DNA from: Grammothele lineata
Taxonomy: Eukaryota; Basidiomycota; Agaricomycetes; Polyporales; Polyporaceae
DNA length: 64,000 nt
Direction: 5' to 3'
Assembly: GCA_002150815.3 (NCBI GenBank)
Contig: NDFF03000226.1
Location: 1-64,000 of the forward strand
Numbering within the stretch: position 1 is the stretch's first letter; each line of letters starts with the position of its first letter. The notes beneath the pieces were generated by a model. It was given only the letters and a program-made list of their open reading frames with translations, did no database searches and was not told the DNA's origin. A program made the translations under genes and the position numbers. This document shows positions 11,922-24,597 of the stretch, one piece after another.

Positions 11922-13224
11922 CGACAGGGTGAGGTGCTTGCGTAACTGTATGAATAGGTGGCGGATGTTGCATTTATGCTAATGACAAGCATATCAGAAT
12001 CTCAGCCAACAACGACATGCCTACGATGTAGAGGGCGTACTCACGTATTGACTATGTAAACAGGCGTGCGGACCAAGGCGGGGTAGTGAGAAGGCTCGGG
12101 ACTTGCGCCACCTGACATCGCCACGAGAGCATCAAGTACCAATTAGCGTTGCCCCTCCGGCACCTACGCCACACGAAATCTGGACTTGCCGCCATCTCGG
12201 TGTTAGCAGCCAGTCAGAACACGGCACCCCCTCGGCCACACAGTCGGCGTGCAAGCATACGTCGTAGAACGTCCCCAAGCTAAAAGCAGCACAGGGGCTT
12301 GTCCCTGTTAAGCAGCCCATGTAGTCATGTACAGACGTCGGCCGAACGGTAAAGCGGTGAAGACGTTGTCGGAGGACAATTCTAAAGACGCTATCAGTAC
12401 TTTGTAGAACCACCAAAGGCAGAATGGAAGGTACCGGCTGTTCGGTTTAAACGTGGGGGCACGCACGGCCTCAGAGGAGTGGTCCCACAGTGAGCCTTCG
12501 TGAAGACTCAGATAGTTCGAGGACGGTTTGAATCGAGGCTCCGTGTCGATTTATCCGAAGGGAGTTCCGGACGGATGGTAACGATCTCTACGGCGGCCTT
12601 GTATGTTCTCAAGTCTGCTGCTTGGGACTACGCGCTGCACAAGCGTATTCTCCGTTTGACACAAACCCTGCACTTAGTGAGGATGATGCATCAATATGCA
12701 TGACGGCGTCCTGCTCACCGATGACCAGATGTAGAACGCCCGAACGTGCCCCGCCGCTTCCCAGCGTCCAGCGTCCCGAACCGGGTCGATGTATCTCCCG
12801 TTCCTCAAGTCTCTTCCAGCCGCCTGCACCAGTGACGCTGTCGGTCGCACCATACGCGATGTTGTCGAAAGGCGCACAGATGACTGTCGTTAAACTTTGT
12901 CGCGGTCGGGATATCGTAGGCCGTATGACCCCGGAGTGTCAGATGGAAATTTCTGGCCGGGACCTTCAAGTGGGCGAGACCGAGTGAGTAGGGGGGAAGC
13001 GCAGCTGAGACACGAAGCATAGCCTGTCCATTGTAGGACAGTGATACCGTTGGCGGTGCTGGACGGGGTGACGGCCAGTGGAGGTTCAGAGTAAATAGCA
13101 GATACTAGTAGAGCAGCAAACGGTCCAGAGTCAGCGAAAGCGGCGGGCGCTCCGTCTAAACCGGGATACGTCGTCCACTGGCAAGAGTCAACTCGGAGCC
13201 TCACTACATACTGCAGAGACCGCC
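11922..13224. other. Gene-poor spacer with a possible broken coding remnant
   Basis: No intact gene was found. On the minus strand, 12660-13204 has a coding-like run broken by frame changes: an opening MRLRVDSCQWTTYPG, then TANGITVLQWTGYA, later TAYDIPTATKF and FDNIAYGATD in other frames. It does not look like the GDSL or P450 families and I could not name it. Confidence 0.3.
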
Positions 13225-13420
13225 ATGTTTACTCTGCGGATCTAACTCAAGGGTCCTGTTCAAGACCACGCCGAAGTACGTCGGGAGTTGGCATGTTGGC
13301 ATTCCAATGCTGGACGCATCGGGGGGATGTCAGCTTGTTCGAGCACGTCCCGCTAGACTTGGTGAACGGATAGAGCATGTCCAGCCGTCCGCTTTCAATC
13401 ACTGTCACAGGGGAACATAC
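13225..13420 (-). pseudogene. GDSL/CE16 esterase fragment (relic D)
   Basis: A short minus-strand relic just downstream of esterase 1. LYPFTKSSGTCSNKLTSP matches LFPFAKSGATCSNNLTD of esterase 1. After a frameshift, QLPTYFGVVLNRTLELDP matches QLPTYFAEVANGTLRLNP. Only the middle of the enzyme remains; neither the GDS block nor the DxxH block is present. Confidence 0.65.
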
Positions 13421-13543
13421 GCGAAGTTGGAGTTCGTGGCAGCTTTCTGTTGTCATAATGCTCGCGTAGGATACTAGTACGTTTGTACAAATTCTGCCTG
13501 GACAACAACAGAGCATACTTCCAACACCAAGTGTCCTGCCGCC

Positions 13544-14802
13544 TCACGAGAGCCACGTAACGAACTGTTCCGACCTCCTATGGATCGTGTCCGAGATGAG
13601 CTTCGCGAGGATACGGTCCGCCTGGAGGGACGGGTGCAGCTCGTCGAACCTGCCGTCGCACAGTCCATGTCAGCCTACACGCTTCCAAAGCAGATAGACA
13701 AGAAACGAACGCACCAGAGGAAGCTGTCTGCATCGGTCCCCGTCGCGTCCGTACACACACCCGGGTCACTGGTGCTCTCGTTCAGCTCGAACACGCACGC
13801 GTGGGCGGCGCCCGTCACGTTCAGCGGCGCGGTCCCGTTCAGGAAGCTCGCGGGCTGGTTGAACATTTCCGTGAAGAGCGAGTGCGAGTCGAACAAACCT
13901 AATTGCACAACGCCTGGTGTCAGTCCCCGTTCACTATTAGCAGCAGAACAGGAGGCCTACCGACGTGCGCGCCGTGCAACGTGGGGGCAAGTGCCTCGAG
14001 CATGAGCTTCGCGATCGCGTTCCCCGAGGTAGTAAGCTCGCGCATGAAGAGGCTCCACTCGGTCGTGTTCCGCTCCGCAGTCCAGAACCGGTTCGGCCAC
14101 GAGTCGGGCGAGTAGAGCGGCACGTTTTCGAGGTTGATCATCTGTTCGACCCCCTGGGTGAGCATCACAGCCACGTGCGAAGTGTCTTCTTGTCCAGCGT
14201 GGTAAAGTATGCACTCACGTTTTGGAAGATGAAGTTCCGAGCGCCACTCTTGTACAGCGTGCTCAGCCAGTTCACCGCACACCCGACTGTATCAACGATA
14301 GTGACGCCTGGGGCCTGACCTCCCGTGAGAAGCGCGTTCGCGCCTACGTCGTTCGTCCCGATCCAGAGGGTGTATATCGTCTCATGAGGATTCAGCCTGA
14401 GCGTCCCGTTCGCGACTTCGGCGAAGTAGGTCGGCAGCTGGCTTTCAAACACGGAGGGGAAGGGCCGGTCCGTAAGGTTGTTTGAGCACGTTGCGCCGGA
14501 CTTCGCGAATGGGAAGAGGTTGAAGCCCCCGTCCTGCGCTGCGAGCACGGGCCATACTGTCCCTCCATCAGAGTGACCATCCTGTGGGTGGGAACATGCG
14601 CGACAAGATGCGACGCAAGCCGAAGAGTATGGTTGAGCGTGGAATGTGGTCACAACTGGCAGCAGGTACTCACGACGTCGGTATAGGAATCTCCAAATGT
14701 GACGAGATTCTTGATCTGGTTCGGGGCGGGGCCTGCAGCAAGCGTGGGTACGGCGCCGAAGACGAGGCCCAGAAGAAGGTTGATCACAGCGTTGAGGGCC
14801 AT
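13544..14802 (-). CDS. GDSL acetylesterase 1 (CE16-like)
   Basis: This is a secreted SGNH/GDSL hydrolase of carbohydrate-esterase-16 type, a family that removes acetyl groups from plant-derived sugars or other small acetylated compounds. MALNAVINLLLGLVFGAV at 14802 is a signal peptide. Block I FGDSYTDV (nucleophile Ser) ends exon 1 at 14674. Exon 2 carries the ATCSNNLTD region and WIGTNDVG (the GxND oxyanion block). Exon 3 is best started at MINLENV, by analogy with MIPLETT in the sister genes. The last exon holds FDELHPSLQADR, the Asp-His of the triad, and ends WLS at 13544-13546. The final intron must end at the ag before ttcgacgag to keep frame. The next ag upstream would shift it. Confidence 0.85.
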
Positions 14803-16464
14803 GGTCGTGTCTTTACTAGTGTTTCCTGTTGCGAAGGTCTGTTGTTCGTTTGAAGAGCCTGAGAGAGGAAGCCGGGGCCAGTCCAAGAGCGAGGGAGGAA
14901 GAGGCGCGACTTGGGTCCTGCGTTGAGACCGCGCCCACACCCGCACGCAGCTCGTTTATATGGAGGTTGCCGCACGACGCCATCGAGCAACGTTCTCCTC
15001 TGCCCACAAATTGTTCCGCCATCTGATCACTCTCCAGGTGAGCACCGGTCCATGGATATTCATCGCAAAGCTGCCGGTTCGCATCTTTTCCTCTAACACC
15101 GCACAGAGGCCGCAGCTACAGCACGCAATGAGAATGGGAAGGATCGCACAGAGATGCGCATGACCTACGTTTGACCGTCTCAGGCGGAACGTGTTTTCTT
15201 CGGGGGCCGCGGGTCCGCTAGGATACCAGAATGGGAGGGCGCGTGCGCACGGTATTTCTCCGGTGACCTTTTTCATGGAAGTGAGAACTTTCCGGAGGGA
15301 GATGCGGGAGTTAAGCCTGGGAGCACGAAGACCGAGGAAAGCGCAAAGGAAGAGCAAAAGAAGAGGCGTGGACGGTATCGGCTTCGACTCAGCTTCGGGT
15401 CAGTCTATTAACGCGTCTGGTCACCAGTCATGTGCCTCAAGTCACCCTAGGCTGTGACTTGATGGTCCGTGCACGGACGCGTCCGCCCACGCGCAGCGCG
15501 CGTCTTGACTCTTGACTGCATGCTACCACGCCGGACTCGTCTTGGGCGGTGCATGTCTACTTCCCTTACCATCCAGAGCTCCTTTCTTGTGAAAGGAAGG
15601 CATATGTGTACGATATCATGATTCCAAATTCATATCTCGGCACAGACGCTGTGTTGATTCTTCGCACGTGAGGTCGACTGTGACCTCACTACAAGGTACG
15701 TTTCCCAAGCCTTCAGCTCAACGAGCCGCCTTAGATCTCACTGAAAACAACCCGCTTCTCAGTGAAAATGGCATTGCAAGTCAAATATACCAAGCACCGG
15801 GTGCTTTGGATGGTGGTATCGACGTCATTCCACGCCATCATGACGAGCGCAGTAGTCCCATTACCAAGCATCCCGCCCGCCCTCCCCACACCCACTGTCA
15901 TGTTTCTTTCTCGCCCACATGCAAGTCCGCCTGATGGGGATATCGTCATTCGATCTCGCCTGATTATACAAGGCATATACATAGATCCTCGCGGAGATTC
16001 CGACAGGTGGCGATGCCCGAAGGACTCGAATCTAGAGCACTGTATGATATGTACGCTGGTTGGCGTTTGTGGACTCCCGTCGGGTATTACAAAGCCGCTC
16101 CCGTCCTCTCCAGGTGCGGCTTGGGTACATATGCTACTGCCGCGAAGAACATCCAAATCTGTGGCGCACACGTTTCCCTGCGGTCTATCAGTACGTCATG
16201 TATTTTGTCGTTATATCTTAATGAGGTTGTTGACAAAGGGATTAACCCGCAGGCACCACACAAATGAAACCAGCATTTCGAGGAACGTGACGAAGAGCAG
16301 GCACCAGCATGGTCCTGCTTTACGGGCCGTCCACTCAACAAATGCGCCAGAAGCGCGCCGACACATTTAACTTGAAGAGATGGACGCAGATCCAGACGTC
16401 AATTTCAAACACTGAATAGGTATATGGTACATTGTTATCGTCCTACTGACATCGATGCAACGAC
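14803..16464. other. Intergenic, esterase 1 to GST A
   Basis: Contains the esterase 1 promoter. A 202-codon plus-strand frame (15762-16370) and a 146-codon minus-strand frame (15731-16171) overlap; neither shows a known motif or a clear splice structure, so neither is called a gene. The rest looks like plain spacer. Confidence 0.4.
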
Positions 16465-17320
16465 CTAGGCACCGTTGACCTTCTTCCAGGAAGGACGGGA
16501 GGTGATATCCTTCCACCACCTAAAGACTCGACGAGTGAGCAATGGCAGGTCAGATCGCGTCCATGGATACGAGCGCACCTGGTCACGTTGGGGTACTTGC
16601 CAGACTCGAGAACGTCAATTCCCTGCATCGGGAGCATCGCGCCGTAGGGAAGGTGGAACAGGTCAGCGAGGGTGAACTCCTACGCATCGACAGTCATTAG
16701 CTCTCCGGATGCAACGCATACAGAGCGAAGGGCCAAACTCACGTTACCAGCGAGGTACTTCGTCTTCCCGAGCAAAACATCGTATCCCGCGAGCTTGGCA
16801 TCAAGCGTGGCCGTGAGCTTCTCAACCACGGCGGCGTCAGCCTTGCCGAGACCAAACGACCTACATCGCTCCCATTAGTATAACTCGTCAAATGAGGCCT
16901 CCAGGCGCATCGCCTTCAATCGCGCCCCAGCCCAAACATTGATGCGACTCACCCCTTGAAGACGTTCTCCCACGCGAGAGTGCTCACAGACGGATCGAAG
17001 TTGCAGAGCTCGATGCTCACGGCCTGCTCGAAGAGCGCCAGTTTCTGCGCGTCCGCCTGGTTCGGGATGAGCTTGCCCGCGCCGCCGTACTTGAGCGCGA
17101 GGTAGCGGCAGATCGCGCGCGACTCGAACAGGATGAAGCCGTCGTCGTCGAGCGCGGGCATCTGCCCGAAGGGCTGGAGCGCGAGGAAGGCGGGCGCCTT
17201 GTGGTCACCCTTGGCGAACTCGAGCACGTTGAGCTCGGCCTGCACGCCGAGCTCCTCGAGGGTGGTGAGCACGCGCTTCGTGCAGGTCGAGTGGGGGTTG
17301 CCGTGGAGCTTGAGGACCAT
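16465..17320 (-). CDS. Glutathione S-transferase A (Phi-like)
   Basis: A cytosolic GST of the fungal Phi-like class, which joins glutathione to electrophiles or serves as a ligandin. It starts MVLKLHGNPHSTCTKRV; Ser11 in the STCT motif is the expected catalytic residue. The thioredoxin-fold half continues with FGQMPALDD and the glutathione-binding FESRAICRYLALKYG. The alpha-helical half includes FEQAVSIELCNFDP, LAGYDVLLGKTKYLAGN, LTLADLFHLPYG and the terminal WWKDITSRPSWKKVNGA, ending at 16465-16467. Four exons join cleanly and the protein is near the usual 215 residues. It sits between two GDSL esterases, and P450-3 and P450-4 flank the group. Confidence 0.88.
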
Positions 17321-18565
17321 CGTAGCTAGCGGTGGAGGTTAGGTGTCGGTGGGTGGGCGGGGATGTATAGCTTTTGAGAACGAGGAGCGAGCGAGATCTG
17401 GAGGGACACCTTCATCGATAGCAGCCTTATATGTATGGCGGCGGGGCACCTTCCTGGTTCATGGTACACGCATGTCGGAGACACCCGAACGACGACGTCT
17501 GACGGCTCACGATGCCATCGAAGTCTCTCCCGACGCCGACACCAAGGTCCATCCTTGATGTGGAAGGATACTCCCGCGGAGATGACCTCAGGGAAAGCTT
17601 TGTCAGGTCCAGCCACATTCCTGTACCGTGCGTCAGCGGCTTTGCGTAACAGCCATCAGCCTCGAGACACGAGAGTGTTCGCGCATCGTCTCCCGGATTG
17701 CATGGGGCTTGCTGTTTGTGCGGCGAACGGGACACCAGCGCCCTCTCACATTGCAAAGTTCCGCATCGATCGGCAGATTCAGTTTAGCCTATGACATTCT
17801 TGGACATTCCTGGACACGAGCCTGTCGGCCGGGAGTACGTCCCTCGCGGTTGTCTGCTCAACGCTCAGCGTTCGTGCACAGTGTGTACGAGGCGTTATGA
17901 AAGTCACGGCGGGAGTTACTATCTGTTACTACTGAGGTTAAGTCAATACCCATTACTATTGTAGGTGGCGATTAGAAAGCAGGCACAACTGCGATTCTGG
18001 CCACACTTTACCGAGCTTCTCAAGGGACGAGATCTCCAACGATCTCGACGATCGCCCTCATCATCTCGAAGCCCAAGAGATCGACGCCATAATCTCGCTG
18101 ACGCCTCTCGCCCTTGCTCGTGTGGTGTGCCTCGGGGATTCCTAAAAGATGCCCGAGCCAAAGAGAAAGAGGCTCCGGCAATTTCCTCTGCGCGGGGCCC
18201 CATTCACAACGGTAGACGGCCATCATGATATGCGTGTCAGCGAAAACGGAAATACGATCAACAACAAACGTCCACCATGAACCACACCCACGACTGACAA
18301 CACCGTATCCCCGAAAGGCAAGCACTCAACTTAGCGACATTTACTTGGGTTTCACTCAACCATCCGTGTATGACATTTCGTCCCGGTGCAGGTGGGCGAT
18401 AGGTACTGGCGCTGCTGGCGTCTGCTATCCGCAAAACTGGCACCTTGGCGTTTTCTGATTCTGTTGTCAGAAAACCTACGTACAGGTGGTGACATTGCGG
18501 CGCTCCCTGACAAAGGGCCCACTCCCCGCAGTAACCACAGGTCCTTCTATAGCGCCTTCGATCAT
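17321..18565. other. Intergenic, GST A to esterase 2
   Basis: 1.2 kb holding the GST A promoter and the 3' flank of esterase 2. Short frames only; nothing recognised. Confidence 0.4.
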
Positions 18566-19799
18566 TCAAGAGAGCCACGTCGTGTACTCGTCCGTCCTCC
18601 TTAGGATAGCATCCGTAACTGTGCGCGCAACGACACGTTCGGCCTGCACCGACGGGTGGAGCTCGTCGAACCTGTACGCCGCACAATCAGCACAGGGGCT
18701 CCAAGAAGCGGCCTTACGCCGCACGATGTCGTGATTGGGTCTGCGGCTCACCATAGGAAGCTGTCTGTATCCGTCCCTGTGGCGTTGGTGCACACTCCCG
18801 AGTCGAACATGCTCTCCCCAATTTCGAAGACGCACGCGTGCACCGAGCCTGTGACGTTCAGCGGCGCTGTCCCGTTGAGGAAGCGTGCCGGGTGGTTGTA
18901 CATGTCCGCGAAGAGCGTGTGTGAGTCGAAGAGCGCTGGAACGTGGCGGTTCAGCGGGTACTCGCGCAGACGTGGGGACGGAGACTCACCGACGTGTGCG
19001 CCCGAAAGCGTCGGAACGAGAGCATCGAGCATGAGGCGCGCGAGCGCGTTTCCCGCGACTGTCAGTTCGCGTATGATGAGGTGCCACTCGGTCGTATTGA
19101 GCTCGAGAGTCCAGTATCGATTCGGATATGAGTTAACCGCATACAGTGGCGTCGTCTCGAGTGGGATCATCTGCGCATCCGCCGGTACTTTGAGTTCTGC
19201 GCTGCGTGCGGAGGGGAGAGATGATAGCACAAGCAAGAACTCACGTTCTGGAATACGAATATCCTCCCCCCGCGCTCGTACATCATCTGCACCCATCCGA
19301 CCGCGCAATTCACGGCATCCACGAGCGTTTCCAACCCTGCGCGTGTCTTCCCTACGAGTAGGTTTGATGGGCCGACATCGTTCGTTCCGATCCAAAGAGT
19401 GTATGCGGTCTCATCCGGGGCGAGAGTGCCCAGGGAGCCGTTTGCGCGCGCGGCATCGAACATCGGGAGTTGCGAAGCTATAACGTCAAGGCACGTCGCG
19501 CCGTGGTGCGCGAAGGGCGCAAGGGTGAAGTTACCGCGCTCTGCTGCGAAGACAGGCCACATCGTTCCACCATCTGCGTGTGCGGTCTATTGACATCGGC
19601 GATAGGGAGAGGAGAAGCGTGTGTGAGGTGGAGATGAAAAGAGAGCGCCGTGATACATTCCAGGACTCACCACGTCCGTGTACGAGTCACCAAAAGTGAC
19701 CAGGTTCTTGATCTGCTCCGGCCGCGGGCCTACCGCAAGGGCAGAGCCGAACGCGCCGAATACTGGTAACGCGACAGAGAGCCACTGAGTGAAAAGCAT
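18566..19799 (-). CDS. GDSL acetylesterase 2 (CE16-like)
   Basis: A paralogue of esterase 1. MLFTQWLSVALPVFGAF at 19799 is a signal peptide, followed by IKNLVTFGDSYTDV (block I Ser). WPVFAAERGNF and GATCLDVIASQLPMFDAARANGSLG precede WIGTNDVG. The exon starting MIPLETTPLYAVNSYPNRYW leads to TTEWHLIIRELT, and FLNGTAPLNVTG and FDELHPSVQAER (triad Asp and His) follow. It ends TTWLS with the stop at 18566-18568. The last intron removes bases between LW and FDELH, as in its sisters. Several N-x-S/T sites fit a secreted glycoprotein. The decayed copy C upstream matches this gene better than esterase 1 or 3. Confidence 0.86.
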
Positions 19800-20769
19800 A
19801 CTTCGAACACCAGCTGCGAGACGTACCAAGAGTCCCCAACACATCTACAGTGTTTCTATACTGTTGCGCGAGGTACCGACGGTATCATCTGACACGCTCT
19901 TCTCCGTCGTCGTGACTGTTCACCTGCTCAACTTCGCCGGCCCGCCGAGCACCTGTTCCAGAGGGTATTCACGTGTGGTGTGTGATAGGCCGCGAGATGT
20001 TCGTGTGTAGATCCAGCCATGATGACTGAGAACAAATGGGTATGGTGGAGGCGGGAGAGAAGGAGGCTCGCCGTCGTTGCCGTCGGCCCGCACAGATTCT
20101 GGCAGCGGACGACGCGTCGGTCACAAGTAACGTGACCTCACATCACGGGGGTGACACTTATGAAATCTGGCACTGCGGGCAGCTTCGCGGCTCCGACAAC
20201 TCGGAGTCCTAGTCGCTCGCACCTTGTCTCCTACCATCTTGTGTTGCATCCTCCCCGTCTTCCCTTAAGCCCAACCGTCCTATGTCAAGCGTTCCCTCAG
20301 TCCATCTTACCGGGCGAGATCTGGCGGGCCTCTAAGTATCGCCCTTTGAGTAGGAGACTCTGGCACAACTCTGATGACTGCACAAGCCGCAATTGGCACT
20401 GCTTTTTGTTGCAGAACTTCGACGAGTGGTAGTGGATATACGGGAAACTTGTAAGCAATGCGATTAAGGATGTAATAAGACGAAATGAATACGGGTACGA
20501 ATATAAAGTACGCGGTCTGAGATGAAGGATATAGTCAACTGGAGAGGAGGCATGTATTTGGGTAGTCATGGGTGTCTGCGTGTGGGTCAAAGAGCTTAAT
20601 GAAGATCCTTCAACTGTCCCTGGACAGGCAATTCGACGAACAATGTGGGAACCGCCGGCCCAAGATGCTCGGGATCACGGCGCACAGAGTTCCGTTGGCC
20701 CGCCGTACAACCCAAAGTTACACCCACCGAAGGCGAACTGTCCATGGAACAACCTACGTGCGACGTCCT
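19800..20769. other. Intergenic, esterase 2 promoter and P450-4 3' flank
   Basis: Just under 1 kb. No gene or RNA recognised. Confidence 0.4.
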
Positions 20770-22877
20770 TCATGAACGGATTGCATCGCGGTTTGATTCC
20801 AAGATCAGTTGCTCGGCCCGCGCGGAGCGTGGCTTCATGATGTATTCATGGAGCTCAGGCGGACTGGAAGACGTATTGCAGGGAAGTGAACTCGGGAGCG
20901 CACACGTCGACAGCGAGAAACTCACAGGAGAACCGCTTTAGACTGCAATCGATGTTCGAGCTTCTTGGGGAGGCCGCGCTCATCAAGCGGGGGACAGATG
21001 TTGAATGTATGCAGGATCGAAGCGGCAAAGGCGAAGATTGTCCCTTCAGCGAAGTGACGTCCAGGGCAGACTCTGCAAAGGTACCATGAGAGACAGCACG
21101 ATTTCTGAGGGAAAAGGCCGTCAAGTACTCACCGTCGACCAAAACCGAACGCGAAGTCTGCCGGGTCGCCATGACTCAAGTCCAAGTTACCCTTTCCGTC
21201 AAGAAAACGTTCTGGCATGAAGGCTTCGGGGTCAGGGAACTGCTCGGGATTGCGAGACATCGACCTGTGCGTGTCGACCGATAGTAAGCCTACACGTCCC
21301 ACGGCCGGTAAGAAGGCAAGCTCAAGGCATACCAGATACTAGGAATCACTATCGTTCCTGCAGCAATATGGTAACCATTGTACTCGTCATCCGTAGTAGA
21401 GCGGTGTGGTGCCGCAAGTGGAGCAACTGGATGCCATCTCAGGACCTCCTTGAGCAGCGCGTTGAGGTATGGGAGCGAGTCGCGGTCTTCGAATGTGGGC
21501 ATGCGATCTCCCCCAACGACGCGATCGAGTTCCTCTTGTGCTTTACGTTGCATATCAGGATGCATCACCATGGCAAGAAGGAATGCTTGCAGAGTCAGAT
21601 AAGTCTACATGGCTCGTGAGCATATAGGCTACATTGAGACGAACGAGCGTACTGACAGTGTCTGAACCAGCTGGAGATGGGAATGGTTTGAGTAACTTGT
21701 AGGGGAGATAATTGGAGTATCGCTGTTGTTCGCACCTACGAAAACCGTCATCGAGACGGCCTTGATAAAGTTCTCCCGACTAGATTCCTCTCCTCCCGCG
21801 ATATCGCTGTCATTAACTCCATCAAGGAGGCGTGAGACAAAAGAGTCCGTCCCTACACCAGCATTCTAGACATGCATCCCCTTCAATGAACAGATGATTG
21901 CGATATTAATGAAGCTACGCTCACCAAACCATTCACCGCTGTGTTGAATAGCTCGTCCAAGGCGATTTCGATGGACGCCTTCGCGTGTGCAGCGTACCTC
22001 TTGAAGCTCCCTCCAGGAAACCAAGAGGGAATGAAACGAATAAGCGGGAACGCCTCAACAAGATACCGCCCGGGAACTGCGATGTTGTCCCCAACGTTTA
22101 TTACGCTTTCTACCATGCGGAAGTACTTGTCGTTGGTCTCCGATGGATCAACGCCGTATGTGACGCGTAGGAGCATCATCGCGAAGGCCCTATAGTGAGA
22201 TGAACCGTGTCAAGGAAATCGCAAGACACTCGAAGGCATCACGTAGTGAACGATCTCACAGTTTGAAATGAGTCTGCATGCTCCCCTTCGCTTGGAGTAT
22301 GGTAGATAGAAGCCGTTGTGCGGACGCGAGCTGAATGAACTGGTAGTTCTGGACTGCGTCCACGTGGAAGGACTGATGGGTAACACGTCGATGGAGCCTC
22401 CACCGATTGCCATAGTTTTGCATGGGAAACACGCGATCGATACCGGTCCTGGTAATAATCAGCATGGGTCAGATTTAATGGTGAATCTAAAGAAACGCAC
22501 AGTTCGGCCATGACCGACCGAGGTCGATCGGAGTATATTGCGGAACGCTTCTCCAAAAGCTCGCGAGCGGCCTTGTGCGAGCCTAGCAAGAGTATAGGCT
22601 GTCTGAGTGCGGTCAGATATACGACGTCTCCTGGATTCAACATCAATAAGACTTTGATCAAAGAAGAAACTTCATGCGTACCATATCTTTGCAGTAGTCG
22701 CTGAAACCCAAATGGAATATCCTCTCGGGGAATGTCGAAGACGTTACCAACGAAAGGGAGTGGCGAGGGACCTGGAGGTAGGCGGAAACGATTACGGCGA
22801 GACTGGACGTGTACGATCAAAGCCAGCCCAGCAGCCAGCAGCACCCAGAGCCATGGCGAAAACAGAATGGATGTCAT
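20770..22877 (-). CDS. Cytochrome P450-4
   Basis: This P450 reads through without stops. MTSILFSPWLWVLLAAGLALIV at 22877 is the membrane anchor, chosen over an in-frame Met 16 codons upstream because P450-5 starts at the equivalent Met. The hinge LPPGPSPLPFVGN follows, then WRLHRRVTHQSF. AGSDT sits on micro-exon 21657-21670 and ExxR in LLKEVLRWH. The heme Cys codon is at 21066-21068 in RVCPGRH. It ends HEYIMKPRSARAEQLILES with the stop at 20770-20772. It is close to P450-5, which lies about 5 kb away on the same strand, and the two upstream regions are similar for about 300 bases. Confidence 0.88.
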
Positions 22878-23589
22878 GTTGGCGGGCGGGGGATGAGAGG
22901 GCGAGCCAGAGCGGCAGACGGACACCTAAGTATCCGCACCAATTATACTAAATGAGTATCGTCAATCAAGCTCATGCGAGTCTCGCGCGCGAGCATTCTC
23001 TCCGCTTACGTTTAGTTCAAGAATCCCGGCGGAAACAGCCCGTGATGACTGTACGATTGTGGGGTGGCGTGTTTGATCACAACATACGCTGCCTAGTTCA
23101 ACAAGCACTGTTTCTGACGCAATGCTATGAGATCCTGGTACCGAGAAATCAACATGTATGGAGCCTGGAAACGATGCACCTGCCCCACTATCAGCAGCCT
23201 AACAAATGGTGGTAGCACAGCAACTTGGGCGGACGCCGTTTGATCACCGCTTGCGGGCATACCTCGCCACGTCGGGGTCGAAGTGGGCCATGAACGTGCC
23301 TGAGGACAAACTCCTTCGTAAACTGGCTTTGATTGTTTATGTACACGTTGTACATTCACTAAACACACCTGCCAGGACCTGTAATTGAGCCAAAGAGCGG
23401 GGAAACTTATGAGACAAGCTTGAGTGAACTAGGGCGTGGCTGGCTTACCGGTTAGCAGCATATAAGGCACGAAGACGGCCAGCCTGAGATCAAACGGTAG
23501 GTAATCATCCGCCGGCGTGATCTTCCCGCATTGGTTTGGTTCCGATACTTATCAACCGCGGAGTGCTGAGACAATATAAATGGCGATGA
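22878..23589 (-). promoter_or_regulatory. P450-4 upstream region, shared with P450-5
   Basis: Blocks such as cgcttacgttt, aacagccc.tgatgact, and ggaacgatg.ac.t.ccccac recur in the same order and spacing upstream of P450-5 (27858-28170). This suggests promoter inheritance in a tandem duplication. Nothing else is seen up to the esterase relic. Confidence 0.5.
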
Positions 23590-24065
23590 CGCTGTACCAA
23601 GGGTCGCCGTCCTCCATTCTGCGATTCAGGCTTCTGAATCCCGACGCACTTTGTCCACGTATGACGGGGTGCACCTCAGCTGCATTGAGCTCTGAAATCC
23701 CGTAACGTCTCGGATCTAGAACCAACGAGTAGATTCGTCGTCGTCCCAGGCGCAATCATCTGCACACTCCACCAACACTTTGATTGAGGAGCCGGGAAGG
23801 CGGAAAAACACGAGAAGATGAACTCACCCTCTGGAATACGAACAGCTCTGCGCTCACACCATTTCCATTCGTCCAACCGCCGAGTTCATCTCGTCCACAA
23901 AATTGTTGGCCATGCCTTATCACAGAGGATACGTATTGGACGGTCCCGCGTCGTTCGTCCAGATCCAAGGCGCGTACGTTGTTACGCCTGGAGCTGATTG
24001 CTGAGAGAGTCCACCGAGCGTGCCGCACCGGGCATATCAAGTTGCGAGCGTACAACGTCGATACA
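23590..24065 (-). pseudogene. Decayed GDSL/CE16 esterase (pseudogene C)
   Basis: The minus strand gives esterase pieces in order and in several frames. DVVRSQLDMPGAARS matches DVIASQLPMFDAARA of esterase 2. A broken GTND region follows, then ELFVFQR (FVFQN in the intact gene). MIAPGTTTNLL matches MIPLETTPLY, and DPRRYGISELNAAEVH matches YPNRYWTLELNTTEWH. There are stops within and between pieces. The N-terminal exon with the GDS block and the C-terminal DxxH exon are missing. It sits between P450-4 and the small secreted protein gene. Confidence 0.75.
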
Positions 24066-24597
24066 TACATATCGCGCTGCGTCATTTGATACATTCGCGA
24101 CCTTACGGGCCCGGTCTTCAGGCACATGGCCGACTGGAGTATCCGGGGTAGCCATAAGGATGATGGGTGCTGCACATGCGCATAATGGGCAACGAAGACC
24201 ACGAAATAACAGAGGCGATCGGCGTTGAAAGGCAAGGGGAAAAACGTCTTGGGTATGTCCGCGATGACGCGTGGGTCGACATGGGCAGCCTTATTAGGCG
24301 CCGACCACCGGCGACCGAGCTGCGTGCGATATGTACTACACGTTTTCTACGTTCCACCTCATACCGCGTTGTATGTACTCAGATCTCAGCTCACGACAAC
24401 TCTAAACATTCGCCTAACACTCGATTTGCATCCTTCTGTCGGGTAAGAGTATTCTCTGCTGATCAAAAAAGGTATCCGCTTTCATCCTTCGCTCAAACAT
24501 GCACCACGACGATCTGCGTCGAGGCTATACACGTCCGTAAGCCCTCTATATCTGTTTCACTAGTTCCAGCCTTACTTACAGTTGGTCCCTGCTACGT
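24066..24597. other. Intergenic
   Basis: About 530 bases between the esterase relic and the 3' end of the small secreted protein gene. No feature recognised. Confidence 0.4.

Noticed and set aside
15762..16370. 202-codon plus-strand frame
   Set aside because: It overlaps an equally open antisense frame, has no family motif and no signal of selection by eye.
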